From Breznakiella homolactica (GTDB taxonomy: Bacteria > Spirochaetota > Spirochaetia > Treponematales > Breznakiellaceae), in assembly GCF_016616095.2 (NCBI RefSeq), contig NZ_CP067089.2, forward strand, positions 2,046,001 to 2,110,000: DNA of 64,000 nucleotides, read 5' to 3'. This document shows, one piece after another, positions 35,274 through 44,003 of the stretch. The notes beneath the pieces were generated by a model. It saw nothing but the letters and a program-made list of their open reading frames with translations, was not told where the DNA came from and ran no database searches. How positions within the stretch are numbered: the stretch's first letter is position 1; every line of letters starts with the position of its first letter. The position numbers and the translations under genes were made by a program.

Positions 35274-36272
35274 TTACCCGACTCTGGCGGTGGACTCCCG
35301 GATAATCAGTCTGTAGGGAAGAACCGCGTCAGACTCGACGGCGTCCCGGTTGACGATACTGCGGTGAAGCATCAGCGCAGTCCGCTCCCCCATTTCCAGA
35401 AGGGGCTGGCGGATGGTGGTGAGCCGGGGAATGCTGTAGTTGGATATTTCGATATCATCGAATCCCACCACCGAAACATCCTCGGGCACCCGGATACCCT
35501 CATCCCGCAGTACCCGGATGGTACCCATGGCCAGTTCGTCGGTGGCGGCAAAGACCGCGGAAAAATTGCGCCCTCCCCGGAGAAGCAGTTCCCGCATACC
35601 GTACATGCCCGATTCAGCGGTTAAGGAACGGACGTAAACGATGCGGCTTTCATCCCGGGGAAGACCTGCGGACGCCAGGGCCTTGAAGTAACCCTCCGCC
35701 CGCTGGAGTCCGAAATTGACGCCTGCGCCGTTCACCATATTTATTTCACGATGGCCCAAATTAAGCAGGTGCATAACCCCGTCAAAGGCGGCCTGCTCCT
35801 CATCCACGTGGACCGAGGGAATGCGGTCATACGCAAAGGTAGTACAAACCGAGGGCAGCCCCATGTCGAGCAAGTACGAATAAAACCGGGGATTTTTTAT
35901 TTCCTGAATCAGTATAACCCCGTCGAGCTGTTCGGATTTCATCCGCCGCAGGCATTCCTCTTCACTGGCCTCATCAGATTTGACGAAGAAAAATAAAGTA
36001 TGGTATCCGAATGATTCCAGATGGCGTTCGATGATTGAAAAGAGCTGGCGCTGAAACATGTTAAACGTATCGGGAATCACGATCCCCACGGAGAAGCTTC
36101 GCTGCATCACCATGCTCCGGGCGGCCTTGTTCGGCACGTATCCGGTTTCCTTGATCAGACGCAGTATTTCAGCGCGTTTTTCGGGGTTTACGTATTTCTT
36201 CCCGTTGATAACCCGGGATACGGTAGAAGGCGACATTCCTACTTGTTTCGCAATATCTTTGATACTTACCAT
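35274..36272 (-). CDS. LacI family transcriptional regulator
   Basis: 332-aa repressor. The N-terminal helix-turn-helix is VSIKDIAKQVGMSPSTVSRVINGKKYVNPEKR, followed by a hinge helix (NKAARSMVMQRS) and a periplasmic-binding-protein-like effector domain with FAATDELAMG and VSVVGFDDIE. It lies between the importer operon (same strand) and the divergent inositol operon, so it probably controls both in response to a cyclitol. Two LacI-type operators (TGAAAACGTTTCCA and TGATAACGTTTGCA) occur in the divergent region. Confidence 0.92.
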   Translation of the reverse strand: MVSIKDIAKQVGMSPSTVSRVINGKKYVNPEKRAEILRLIKETGYVPNKAARSMVMQRSFSVGIVIPDTFNMFQRQLFSIIERHLESFGYHTLFFFVKSDEASEEECLRRMKSEQLDGVILIQEIKNPRFYSYLLDMGLPSVCTTFAYDRIPSVHVDEEQAAFDGVMHLLNLGHREINMVNGAGVNFGLQRAEGYFKALASAGLPRDESRIVYVRSLTAESGMYGMRELLLRGGRNFSAVFAATDELAMGTIRVLRDEGIRVPEDVSVVGFDDIEISNYSIPRLTTIRQPLLEMGERTALMLHRSIVNRDAVESDAVLPYRLIIRESTARVG

Positions 36273-36727
36273 TTCATATTCCCCTAGGGGACTCCCATCA
36301 AAAATCCGGTATTATTTTTATCATACCCAAATTTGCCGGGTCTTTCCAGAACACCGGCATGGGTACCGTGAATGCCCCCGGCTTCTTCTGTTTCGGCTGA
36401 CAATACTATTTCAGAAAATGAAAACGTTTCCAGTTCATTAAAACAATATTTTTCTGTGTATTTTATCGCATTTTTTATATTTTTTTCGAAAAATATCCAA
36501 TTTTTGAAATAATTATGATTGGAATTACCAAATTAACCAGGTAATTTAGTGGAAAAACGACTTTATTAAGAAAAACCGCCGGAAAAAAAACTTTACAAAT
36601 TCATAACATGGATGTACCATGATATGATAACGTTTGCAGAAATATGACTTAAACCAACCAAGATTTCTTTGAGAACCTGGATTTTTCAGAGTTTATCAGG
36701 GGCGGTTAAAAAATTACTGAGGTTTAT
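36273..36727. promoter_or_regulatory. Divergent control region with LacI-type operators
   Basis: 455 bases without a gene. TGAAAACGTTTCCA (36419-36432) and TGATAACGTTTGCA (36625-36638) are near-palindromic LacI/GalR-family operators; the second overlaps a possible -10 box TATGAT (36623-36628) for iolG. CATGG-ATGTA-CCATG (36607-36621) and AAATTA-6-TAATTT (36529-36546) are further inverted repeats. The leader before iolG is ~90 bases. Confidence 0.6.
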
Positions 36728-37756
36728 ATGGCCAAACAGCTGCGGATCGGTGTCCTGGGCGCGGGGCGGATCGGTAAAATCCACGCTGAAAATATCGCGT
36801 ATCTGATATCCCAGGCAAAACTGGCGGGCATCGCCGACGTAAAGCTGACGCCGGAGATGGAAACCTGGGCAAAGGGGCTTGGGGCGCAAAATGTATCCGG
36901 GGACCCCATGGAGATCATCAGGGATCCTGCCATAGAAGCCATCATTATCTGCAGCTCTACCGATACCCACGCGGACCTTACCATCGCCGCGGCTGAGGCG
37001 GGGAAACATGTGTTCTGCGAAAAACCCATTGATCTGACAGTTTCCAAAGTACAGGCCGCCCTGGGGGCGGTGAAAAAGGCAGGAGTCAAACTCCAGGTGG
37101 GATTCAACCGCCGGTTTGACCATAACTTCAGGAAAATCCGGGAGCTGACCCTGGCGGGCGATATCGGCGAAGTCCAGATGGTGAAGATCACTTCCCGGGA
37201 TCCCGCCCCGCCCCCGCCGGCGTACGCAGCGGTTTCCGGAGGGATCTTCATGGACATGATGATCCACGACTTCGACATGGCCCGGTTCCAGGCGGGAAGC
37301 GAAATCACCGAGGTCTACGCCGCCGGAGCGGTTCTGATTGATCCGGAAATCGGCACGGCCGGGGATGTTGATACCGCCATGGTGACGCTGAAGTTCGCCA
37401 GCGGCGCCATCGGCAGCATCGACAATTCCCGGAAGGCGGTCTACGGCTACGACCAGCGCGTGGAGGTATTCGGCTCCAAGGGTGCCGCCGCCGCGGAAAA
37501 CGACCTGCCCAGCACGGTTCGGCTGTCCACTGAAGCGGGGATTCTCCACGAAAAGCCGCTGCACTTTTTTCTCCAGCGGTACAAGGACGCGTTCGCTGAC
37601 GAGATGGCCGCATTCGTTGAGGCGGTGCTTGAGGACAAGCCCGCACCGGTAAGCGGTGAAGACGGCCTGGCGGATATGTACGCTGCCCTGGCGGCGGGAA
37701 AATCCCTGAAAGAAAAACGGCCGGTCACCATCGAAGAAATCCGTTCCGGGAATTAA
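36728..37756 (+). CDS. iolG: myo-Inositol 2-dehydrogenase
   Basis: 342-aa Gfo/Idh/MocA enzyme oxidising myo-inositol to scyllo-inosose with NAD. Rossmann motif GVLGAGRIGKIHAENIAY, EKPIDLT with the catalytic Lys, GFNRRFDHNF, and GGIFMDMMIHDFDMAR containing the catalytic Asp/His pair are exactly the IolG pattern. First gene of the rightward inositol operon, with iolB 10 bases downstream. Confidence 0.92.
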   Translation: MAKQLRIGVLGAGRIGKIHAENIAYLISQAKLAGIADVKLTPEMETWAKGLGAQNVSGDPMEIIRDPAIEAIIICSSTDTHADLTIAAAEAGKHVFCEKPIDLTVSKVQAALGAVKKAGVKLQVGFNRRFDHNFRKIRELTLAGDIGEVQMVKITSRDPAPPPPAYAAVSGGIFMDMMIHDFDMARFQAGSEITEVYAAGAVLIDPEIGTAGDVDTAMVTLKFASGAIGSIDNSRKAVYGYDQRVEVFGSKGAAAAENDLPSTVRLSTEAGILHEKPLHFFLQRYKDAFADEMAAFVEAVLEDKPAPVSGEDGLADMYAALAAGKSLKEKRPVTIEEIRSGN

Positions 37757-37766
37757 GGAGGCAGTG

Positions 37767-38567
37767 ATGCAGATACCCCACAAAGCGCCCTTCAGCAGAG
37801 GCTATACGGTTCTTTCGCCCCGGAGCGGCGTCACCGCGGACATGCTTATGGAATTCGGAGTCCTGGTACTGTTAGCCGGCGATACGTATGAGGACAGTTC
37901 CCCCGCCGACGAACGGACATGGCTCCTGTCCCGGGGAACCGCCGCCATCACCTGGAACGGTGAGACAAAACAGATTTCCCGGCCGGATCTGTTTGACTAT
38001 TCCCCATGGTGCCTTTCGGTGCCCGCGGGCTGCGGGGTTTCCATCACCGCCGGAGACGGCGGCGCGGAATTCTACCGTACCTCTACGGACAACCCGAAAC
38101 GGTTTCTTCCGAAACTGTATACCCCTGAGGAATGCCGCAGTGAATTCCGCGGCGCGGGAACCATGCGGGAAACCTCCACCCGTATCGTCCGGACCATCTT
38201 CGACGACACGAACCGGCCCGAGTCAAATCTGGTAATCGGCGAGGTCATCGGAGTACCCGGAAAGTGGTCGAGCTACCCGCCCCATCACCATCCCCAGCCG
38301 GAGATTTACCACTACCGGTTCCTGCCGGAACAGGGCTTCGGCCTGACCGCCATCGGGGACAACGCGTACATCATCCGCGACAAAGATACGATCCTGATCC
38401 GGGACGGTGAAGACCATCCCCAGGTGACAGCTCCGGGCTACGCCATGTGGTACCTCTGGGTGATCCGCCACCTCGACGGCAATCACTACGGAACCCCTGA
38501 CTTTACGGAACAGCACAAATGGGTAACCGGCCCGGAGGACGCCATCTGGCAGCCTAAAGAAAAATAG
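37767..38567 (+). CDS. iolB: 5-Deoxy-glucuronate isomerase
   Basis: 266-aa bicupin isomerising 5-deoxy-glucuronate to 2-deoxy-5-keto-gluconate. The metal-binding cupin motif YPPHHHPQPEIYHYRF is the IolB signature; GEDHPQVTAPGYAMWYLW follows. AAGGAG fits ATG 37767 (spacing 6) better than the GTG at 37764. Its product is normally phosphorylated by IolC, which is absent from this operon. Confidence 0.93.
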   Translation: MQIPHKAPFSRGYTVLSPRSGVTADMLMEFGVLVLLAGDTYEDSSPADERTWLLSRGTAAITWNGETKQISRPDLFDYSPWCLSVPAGCGVSITAGDGGAEFYRTSTDNPKRFLPKLYTPEECRSEFRGAGTMRETSTRIVRTIFDDTNRPESNLVIGEVIGVPGKWSSYPPHHHPQPEIYHYRFLPEQGFGLTAIGDNAYIIRDKDTILIRDGEDHPQVTAPGYAMWYLWVIRHLDGNHYGTPDFTEQHKWVTGPEDAIWQPKEK

Positions 38568-38679
38568 AATGCGGCCCTAAGGTTTTCAGCCTTTAGGGGA
38601 CACACCGCCGGCTTCATCAATATCAGGGGAAAGACCCTGCCCGGGCTTTTCCTCTTCACCTTTCAGCAAGGAGCAATAC

Positions 38680-40536
38680 ATGGGAACAGTACGATTGACC
38701 ATGGGCCAGGCCCTGGTCAGATTTCTCGATAACCAGTACCTGAACGTTGACGGGGAGGAAATTAAATTCGTCACCGGGGTGTTCGGGATTTTCGGCCACG
38801 GCGTTGTGGTTGGTTTCGGAGAGGCTCTGGCCGCAAAGGACCACAGCCTCCGGTTTTACCAGGCCAAGAATGAACAGGGCGGCGCCCATGCCGCCATGGG
38901 ATACGCGAAGCAGAACAACCGCTGGCGGATGATGGCGGTGACCAGCTCCATCGGCCCCGGGGCTCTCAATATGGTGACCGCCGCGGGAACGGCCACGGTG
39001 AATCGTATCCCGGTGCTCTTTCTTCCCGGGGATGCCTTTGCCTGCCGCCAGCCCGATCCGGTACTCCAGCAGGTGGAAATTCCCGATGATTACACCGACA
39101 CCGCCAGCGACGCCTTCCGGGCGGTGAGCCGCTACTGGGACCGGGTCAACCGGCCGGAGCAGCTCATGACCGCCATGATCAACGCCTTCCGGGTGCTGAC
39201 GGACCCCGCGGAAACCGGGGCGGTGACGGTGGCTCTGCCCCAGGATGTCCAGGGCGAAGCCTACGACTACCCCGAAGAATTCCTGGCGAAACGGGTCCAT
39301 TACCTGGAACGGCGGCCGCCCACCCAAAACCAGATTGACCGGGCGGCGGCGATGCTCAAGGCCGCGAAGAAACCCATGGTGATCTGCGGCGGCGGGGTAC
39401 GGTACTCCGGCGCGGGAGCGGAGCTCGAAAAGTTCTGCGAAACCTATCATATTCCCTTTGGTGAAACCCAGGCCGGCAAGGGGGTCATCCTCTGGGACAA
39501 TCCCTATAACCTTTCGGGGATCGGCAACACCGGTTCCCTGGCGGCGAACAAAATCGCCCGGGACGCAGACCTTCTCCTCGCCGTGGGAACCAGGCTGGGA
39601 GACTTCACCACATGTTCCAAATGGCTTTTCAAACCCGACGCCAAAATCATGGGTATCAATATAGCGTCCTTTGACGCCTATAAGATGAACGGCGTGCCCA
39701 TTATCGCCGACGCAAAGCTGACCATCGCCGCCCTGGCCAAGGCTGCCCCGGGCTACAAAAGCACCTGGGGGGAAACCATCCGGACGGTCAAGGATGAATG
39801 GAACACCGAAGTGAATAGACTCTATACCGAGGACGATCCCAACGGGCTTTCCCAGGTCAGGGCATTGGGGGAACTGAACGACCGGCTCCTGCCGGAAAAC
39901 GCCATTGCTGTCTCCGGATCCGGGTCCATCCCCAGTGACATGCAGCGGGTCTGGCGGACCCGGGTGAAGGATACGTACCACATGGAATACGGATTCTCCT
40001 GCATGGGCTATGAAATCGCCGCCGCTCTGGGGGTTAAGCTGGCCTGTCCCGACCGGGAAGCGGTTGCCATCGTCGGCGACGGAGCATACACCATGCTCCA
40101 TACGGAACTGCTCACGGCTGTACAGGAGCAGAAAAAGATCATCATCGTAGTCCTGGACAACGCGGGATTCCAGTGCATCGACAATCTCCAGCACAGCCAG
40201 GGAATCGTGCATTTCGGGAACGAGTGGAAACTCCGCAACGAACAGACCGGCCGGCTCGACGGTCCCTCGGTGCAGGTGGACTACGCGAAAAACGCCGAAA
40301 GCTGGGGTGCCAGGGGATTCCGGGCCAGGAATGCGGAGGAATTCCGGGAAGCCGTAAAGGCGGCCTTAGCCGAGAAAGGACCGGTGGTGATCGACGCCAA
40401 GGTTACCCCCAAGTCCATGACCCATGGATACGACGCATGGTGGCGGGTCGGGACCGCCCAGGTTTCGGAGAACGCAGAAGTTGCCGCGGCGGCCAGGGAA
40501 ATGGCCGCGGAAACAACCAAGGCCCGTAAATTCTAA
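38680..40536 (+). CDS. iolD: 3D-(3,5/4)-Trihydroxycyclohexane-1,2-dione hydrolase
   Basis: 618-aa thiamine-diphosphate enzyme opening the cyclitol ring to 5-deoxy-glucuronate. N-terminal Pyr domain with NEQGGAHAAMGYAKQ carrying the catalytic Glu, central domain, and C-terminal PP domain with VAIVGDGAYTMLHTEL and the metal motif GDG-x(25-30)-N (VLDNAGFQ). Length and order match IolD. AAGGAG lies 6 bases before the ATG. A CCCTAAGG/CCTTTAGGG stem lies in the 112-base gap after iolB. Confidence 0.95.
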   Translation: MGTVRLTMGQALVRFLDNQYLNVDGEEIKFVTGVFGIFGHGVVVGFGEALAAKDHSLRFYQAKNEQGGAHAAMGYAKQNNRWRMMAVTSSIGPGALNMVTAAGTATVNRIPVLFLPGDAFACRQPDPVLQQVEIPDDYTDTASDAFRAVSRYWDRVNRPEQLMTAMINAFRVLTDPAETGAVTVALPQDVQGEAYDYPEEFLAKRVHYLERRPPTQNQIDRAAAMLKAAKKPMVICGGGVRYSGAGAELEKFCETYHIPFGETQAGKGVILWDNPYNLSGIGNTGSLAANKIARDADLLLAVGTRLGDFTTCSKWLFKPDAKIMGINIASFDAYKMNGVPIIADAKLTIAALAKAAPGYKSTWGETIRTVKDEWNTEVNRLYTEDDPNGLSQVRALGELNDRLLPENAIAVSGSGSIPSDMQRVWRTRVKDTYHMEYGFSCMGYEIAAALGVKLACPDREAVAIVGDGAYTMLHTELLTAVQEQKKIIIVVLDNAGFQCIDNLQHSQGIVHFGNEWKLRNEQTGRLDGPSVQVDYAKNAESWGARGFRARNAEEFREAVKAALAEKGPVVIDAKVTPKSMTHGYDAWWRVGTAQVSENAEVAAAAREMAAETTKARKF

Positions 40537-40547
40537 AGGAGCATACC

Positions 40548-41438
40548 ATGGCGGAAAACATCCGGCTGGCCATTGCCCCTATCGGCTGGACCAACGATGA
40601 TCTCCCGGAACTGGGTGGAGAAATTCCCTTTGAGCAGTGTGTCAGCGAAATGGCTCTGGCGGGCTATACCGGCAGTGAAGTAGGCAACAAATATCCCAAG
40701 GATCCCGCGGTGCTGAATAAAGCTCTGCAGCTCAGGGGCCTGACAATTTGCAGCGCATGGTTCAGTTCATTTCTCACAACGAAACCCTACGAGGAAGTGG
40801 AAGCTGAATTTATAAAACACCGGGATTTCCTGTACGCCGTGGGCGCCCGGGTGATCGGCGCCGCGGAACAGGGCCATTCCATCCAGGGCCGCCAGGACCT
40901 GCCGGTGTTCGGCGCGAAACCGACTTTCACCAATGACGAATGGGAAAAGCTCTGCGATGGTCTCAACCGGCTCGGCAAACGGGCAATGGAAAAGAGTATG
41001 CAGCTCACCTACCACCACCACATGGGAACCGGCGTACAGACCGCGGCGGAAATAGACCGGCTCATGGAAAATACCGATCCGGAAGCGCTGGGCCTCCTTT
41101 ACGATACGGGACACCTGGTATTTTCCGGAGAGGATCACTTGGCGGTACTCAGCAAATGGATGCCGCGGATCCGTCACGTTCATCTCAAGGATATGCGGCA
41201 GGAACGGCGCGATCAGGCGATAAAGGAGAAGTGGTCTTTTCTCAGGGCCGTCAGGGAAGGGGTCTTCACGGTCCCCGGGGACGGTTCGGTGAATTTTGTA
41301 CCTGTGTTTGATGCATTAAAGAATGCGGGTTACCGCGGATGGTGGGTGGTCGAGGCGGAACAGGATCCGGCAAAAGCCAATCCCCTGGAATACGCTATCA
41401 AAGCCCGGAAATATATCTCGGAAAAAGCCGGTGTCTGA
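40548..41438 (+). CDS. iolE: 2-Keto-myo-inositol (inosose) dehydratase
   Basis: 296-aa TIM-barrel metalloenzyme dehydrating scyllo-inosose to the dione used by IolD. IAPIGWTNDDLPELG is the IolE N-terminal signature, YHHHMGTGVQTA and LLYDTGHLVFSGEDH carry the metal ligands, and RHVHLKDMR follows. It begins 11 bases after iolD behind AAAGGAG. With iolG, iolD and iolB it completes ring opening. Confidence 0.94.
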   Translation: MAENIRLAIAPIGWTNDDLPELGGEIPFEQCVSEMALAGYTGSEVGNKYPKDPAVLNKALQLRGLTICSAWFSSFLTTKPYEEVEAEFIKHRDFLYAVGARVIGAAEQGHSIQGRQDLPVFGAKPTFTNDEWEKLCDGLNRLGKRAMEKSMQLTYHHHMGTGVQTAAEIDRLMENTDPEALGLLYDTGHLVFSGEDHLAVLSKWMPRIRHVHLKDMRQERRDQAIKEKWSFLRAVREGVFTVPGDGSVNFVPVFDALKNAGYRGWWVVEAEQDPAKANPLEYAIKARKYISEKAGV

Positions 41439-41487
41439 CCGGCGATCCATTCGGCCGGCTCCGGATTCGGGGCCAAAGGAGTGAACC

Positions 41488-42525
41488 ATGGCTAAGGTAA
41501 AAGTAGGTGTGGCGGGATACGGCGTCATCGGGCAGCGGCTCGCCGACGGCGTGGCCCTGCAGGAAGATATGGAACTGGTGGGTGTCGCCGATGTGGCCCC
41601 TACCCTGTCGATCCGGGCTCTCCGGGAACGGGGTATGCCCTACGCGCTCTATACGGCCCTGCCGGAAAAAAAAGGCGACCTGGAAGCGGCGGGAATTCCC
41701 GTGTCGGGTACCCTGGAGGATCTGGTACAAAAGGTTGATGTTATGCTGGACGCTACCAGCGCCGGTGTGGGGGCGAAAAACAAGGAACTCTACACGAAGT
41801 ACGGCAAGAAGGCGATTTTCCAGGGGGGTGAAAAAAACGATGTAGCGGATGTGTTTTTTCACGGCTACGCGAACTATGAAAAAGGTCTGGACGCCCAGTT
41901 TTTAAAACTCACCTCATGCAACACCACCGGTCTAATCCGGGCGGTGGACTGCATCGACCGTAAGGCCGGGGTTGAGAAGGTGGCGATCACCATCATCCGC
42001 CGGGTTGCCGATCCCGGGGATTACCACCGGGGGCTGACCAACGCTCTCCAGGTGGACAAGGCACCGAGCCACCAGGCTGTCGATCTGATGACCATCATGC
42101 CCCACGTAAATGCCACGGGAATCCTGGTGCACACCCCGGTGACCCACGGCCACATCATCACCATTGTGATGACACCGAAGAAAGATATTTCCGCCGATGA
42201 GGCGCTGAAATATTTTGATGACCATCCCCGCATCCGGGTGGTCTCCCTGGACGAAGGCTTCCTGGGAAACGCCAGTCTCTTCCGGTACGCCCGGGACCTG
42301 GGTAACCCCCGCGGGGATATGTACGAGATCGCCCTGTGGAAGGATACGGTGGTAAAGAGCGAAGGGGATATCATGTTCGCTATCAACATTCCCCAGGAAT
42401 CGGTAACCATTCCGGAAAGCATCGACGGAATCCGAGCGGTCATGGGTATGCAGAAGGACCGGATTGAAGCGACAAACACGACCAACAAATATCTGGGGAT
42501 TGGAAAATGGAAGGACCTGTCCTGA
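41488..42525 (+). CDS. gap2: Type II (archaeal-type) glyceraldehyde-3-phosphate dehydrogenase
   Basis: 345-aa phosphorylating dehydrogenase of the archaeal class, not the usual bacterial GapA. VGVAGYGVIGQRLADGV is the archaeal Rossmann start, LTSCNTTGL provides catalytic Cys144, HVNATGILVHTPVTHGH follows, and TTNKYLGIGK is near the end. It lies 49 bases after iolE and overlaps a phosphoglycerate kinase by 19 bases, so it belongs to the inositol transcript. It would oxidise glyceraldehyde 3-phosphate, or possibly another aldehyde made by this pathway. Presence in a bacterial iol operon points to lateral acquisition of a gap-pgk pair. Confidence 0.9.
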   Translation: MAKVKVGVAGYGVIGQRLADGVALQEDMELVGVADVAPTLSIRALRERGMPYALYTALPEKKGDLEAAGIPVSGTLEDLVQKVDVMLDATSAGVGAKNKELYTKYGKKAIFQGGEKNDVADVFFHGYANYEKGLDAQFLKLTSCNTTGLIRAVDCIDRKAGVEKVAITIIRRVADPGDYHRGLTNALQVDKAPSHQAVDLMTIMPHVNATGILVHTPVTHGHIITIVMTPKKDISADEALKYFDDHPRIRVVSLDEGFLGNASLFRYARDLGNPRGDMYEIALWKDTVVKSEGDIMFAINIPQESVTIPESIDGIRAVMGMQKDRIEATNTTNKYLGIGKWKDLS

Positions 42526-43802
42526 AAATCAAAACCCTGGGGGACTTTGATTTCCGGGGAAAGACGGTGATCTTCCGACCGGACATCAATTCCCCCATTG
42601 ACGGAAAAACACAGAGGATCGTCAACACCAACCGGATTGAGAAAACAATCCCGACCCTGAAGCATCTGACGGACAGCGGCGCCAGGGTGGCCATCATCGC
42701 ACATCAGGGGGATACCCTGGACTACGTCAACCTCATTCCCATGAGTGAACACGCGGAGAAACTATCCGCCCTGCTGGGACGGCCCGTGGCGTACATCGAC
42801 GATGTCTGCGGCCCGGCGGCCCAGGCGGCGGTGAAAAACCTCACGGACGGCGAGGCGATTCTGCTCGGCAATCTCCGGTATCTCACCGAGGAAGTGTCCG
42901 GTTTCGAGAAGGAAGTTAAGCTGAAGCCTGAGGAGATGCGCTGCACCTATCTGATCCGGAGTCTGGCGCCGCTGGGGGATATTTACGTCAACGACGCTTT
43001 CGCGGCAGCCCACCGGAATGCCCCCTCCATGGTAGCCTTCCAGGAACTGCTCCCGGCCGCGGGCGGGATCCAGTTCATGGAGGAATACACCGCCCTCAAG
43101 TCGGTAATGGACAATCCTCGGCGGCCCTGCGTGTTCGTCCTGGGAGGCGCGAAAATCTCCGACGCGTTCGGAATGATGCGGAAGGTTCTGGAGGACAATG
43201 CCGCGGATACGATTCTCGCCGGAGGCGTCACGGGACTGCTTATGCTCCTGGCAAAGGGAGTAAAGGTCGGAGCCAAAACGGAAGCCTTCATGGCTGACCG
43301 GGACCTTCTCAGTTTTCTCCTGGAAGCAAAGGATCTCCTGGCGAAATGGGGAGACCGGTATGTGTTGCCCGTGGACCTGGCCTATGAATATAACGGAGGA
43401 CGCGCGGAGGTTGACGTGGCTACGCTGCCCGCGGAATTTTCAGACCGGGTGCTTTTCCCGGATATCGGCCATAAAACTATCGCGCTCTTCAAAGACCATA
43501 TCACCAGGGCCGGGGCGGTCTTTGTGAACGGCCCCGCGGGGATGTATGAGGATCCCCGGTTTACCGATGGTACCCGGGAAATCTGGCAGGCCATCGCCGA
43601 AGCCCCGGGATATACCGTGGTCGGCGGCGGCGACACCATCAGCGCGGCCGCGGCGTTTGCGGATCTTTCCAGCTATTCATATATTTGTACCGCCGGCGGC
43701 GCCATGGTCCGTTTCCTGGCGGGGAAGAAGCTTCCTTTGATCGAGGCTATGGAAAAAGCGGGAGCCCTGAACCTTACATCCCCGATAAGGAACATGCGAT
43801 AA
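42507..43802 (+). CDS. pgk: Archaeal-type phosphoglycerate kinase
   Basis: 431-aa kinase. Residues FRGKTVIFRPDINSPID near 17-33 show the archaeal RxDINSP variant, NDAFAAAHRNAPSM is the substrate loop, FVLGGAKISDAF the hinge region, and VVGGGDTISA the nucleotide site. It is about 30 residues longer than bacterial Pgk and lacks the bacterial signature LRVDxNVP. Its start lies inside the gap2 gene (overlap 19 bases), a coupling that implies equimolar synthesis. Together with Gap2 it would conserve ATP from triose phosphate. Confidence 0.88.
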   Translation: MEGPVLKIKTLGDFDFRGKTVIFRPDINSPIDGKTQRIVNTNRIEKTIPTLKHLTDSGARVAIIAHQGDTLDYVNLIPMSEHAEKLSALLGRPVAYIDDVCGPAAQAAVKNLTDGEAILLGNLRYLTEEVSGFEKEVKLKPEEMRCTYLIRSLAPLGDIYVNDAFAAAHRNAPSMVAFQELLPAAGGIQFMEEYTALKSVMDNPRRPCVFVLGGAKISDAFGMMRKVLEDNAADTILAGGVTGLLMLLAKGVKVGAKTEAFMADRDLLSFLLEAKDLLAKWGDRYVLPVDLAYEYNGGRAEVDVATLPAEFSDRVLFPDIGHKTIALFKDHITRAGAVFVNGPAGMYEDPRFTDGTREIWQAIAEAPGYTVVGGGDTISAAAAFADLSSYSYICTAGGAMVRFLAGKKLPLIEAMEKAGALNLTSPIRNMR

Positions 43803-43951
43803 GAATCGGCCGTACCCTGTAACTCCGGAAAGCTGTGGAACCTCCGGCGGAAACGCAGGATAGGGCACAGAAAATGCTATTTATAGAAGGAAAATGAAGT
43901 TTTTTCGCCCTCCAGGGGTCAAAGCTGCCCTTATTGCGAATAATGCGGAAT

Positions 43952-43980
43952 GGCTTCCGGAATTTCCGGAAGCCGTTTTT
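43952..43980 (+). terminator. Terminator-like hairpin just upstream of larA-like gene
   Basis: GGCTTCCGG-AATTT-CCGGAAGCC followed by G and five T. It lies after pgk and 24 bases before the start of the LarA-like gene, so it may end the iol transcript or act as a conditional attenuator for the racemase. Confidence 0.7.
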
Positions 43981-44003
43981 ACATACCGAAAGGCTGGTAT
44001 ACA

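Noticed and set aside
38656..40212. 518-codon frame antisense to iolD
   Set aside because: Completely covered by the IolD frame with intact ThDP motifs; composition is typical of an antisense shadow.
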